In this document: positions 4,854 to 5,024 of the stretch, one piece after another
How the letters are laid out: the number at the start of each line of letters is the position of its first letter
Position numbering within the stretch: the stretch's first letter is position 1
Source of the DNA: Actinomycetota bacterium
GTDB taxonomy: Bacteria; Actinomycetota; Humimicrobiia; Humimicrobiales; Humimicrobiaceae
DNA: 5,024 bases
Assembly (NCBI GenBank): GCA_028696435.1
Contig: JAQVHC010000021.1
Coordinates: 10,844-15,867 of the forward strand
Reading direction: 5' to 3'
The notes under the pieces: generated by a model
Database searches by the model: none
What the model saw: the letters and a program-made list of their open reading frames with translations, nothing else
What the model was told of the DNA's origin: nothing
Position numbers and translations under genes: made by a program

Positions 4854-5024
4854 CTATTCCGTTCCTTCTTCTACCGGCTCTTCTGCTCCTCCTTCTTCCA
4901 CCGTTTCCTCAGTTCCTCCCACATCTTCGGCTCCAGCTTTCTCAACCTCTTCTCCAATAACATCACCTGATCTTAGCCTGAGAGCATCTTCCTGTATTTT
5001 TAACGCAGCGTCTTCAGGAAGCAT
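4854..5024 (-). CDS. C-terminal end of an unidentified protein with an acidic tail (5' end beyond window)
   Basis: An open minus-strand frame enters at the right edge and ends at TAG 4856-4854, giving 56 residues. The first 20 or so (Leu-Pro-Glu-Asp-Ala-Ala-Leu-Lys-Ile-Gln, then Ala-Leu-Arg-Leu-Arg) look like the end of a helical domain. The last 30 are low-complexity, rich in Glu, Gly, Val, Thr and Pro, with Glu-Glu repeated every few residues. The first visible codon is ATG (5024-5022), but nothing upstream is visible to tell a start from an internal Met; an internal position seems more likely. The strand and the 105-base gap to htrA allow co-transcription. I cannot assign a family from this tail. 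Confidence 0.6.
   Translation of the reverse strand: MLPEDAALKIQEDALRLRSGDVIGEEVEKAGAEDVGGTEETVEEGGAEEPVEEGTE

Overview
The window looks like a piece of chromosome from a low-GC Gram-positive-type bacterium, with a Bacillota/Clostridia-like or Halanaerobiia-like lineage the best guess. The basis is the AT-rich sequence with many ATA and AGA codons, Shine-Dalgarno sites of the AGGAGG type, a TTG start codon, and a membrane-anchored HtrA of the Bacillota layout. The taxonomic call is inference. I see no phage, transposon, CRISPR or RNA gene.

Almost everything reads on the minus strand, so the transcriptional order runs from right to left. (1) 4854-5024: the acidic C-terminal end of an unidentified protein cut by the window edge. 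(2) 3519-4748: a complete membrane-anchored HtrA/DegP-type serine protease with one PDZ domain and an intact His-Asp-Ser triad. (3) 2896-3483: an ECF sigma factor starting at TTG, 35 bases downstream of htrA. (4) 2378-2725: a 115-residue protein with a single membrane span, possibly with its own promoter. (5) 737-2113: a purine permease of the AzgA-like NCS2 group, closed by a clear intrinsic terminator at 664-695. (6) 1-575: the N-terminal part of an exported, probably lipid-anchored protein with a PKD domain, cut by the left edge.

One feature lies against the grain. A 57-codon plus-strand reading frame at 2240-2413 encodes a small protein with a C-terminal membrane helix and an Arg-Arg-Arg end. 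It is preceded by a good promoter-like sequence placed so close to the ATG that the transcript would be nearly leaderless. It diverges from the permease and overlaps the 3' end of the 115-residue gene tail to tail.

The most coherent functional unit is htrA plus the ECF sigma factor plus the single-span protein. Protease, sigma factor and membrane protein together suggest an envelope-stress response, with the single-span protein as a possible non-canonical anti-sigma factor. The sequence shows the gene order and domain content; the regulatory link is inference. The permease and the PKD lipoprotein look like separately transcribed neighbours.
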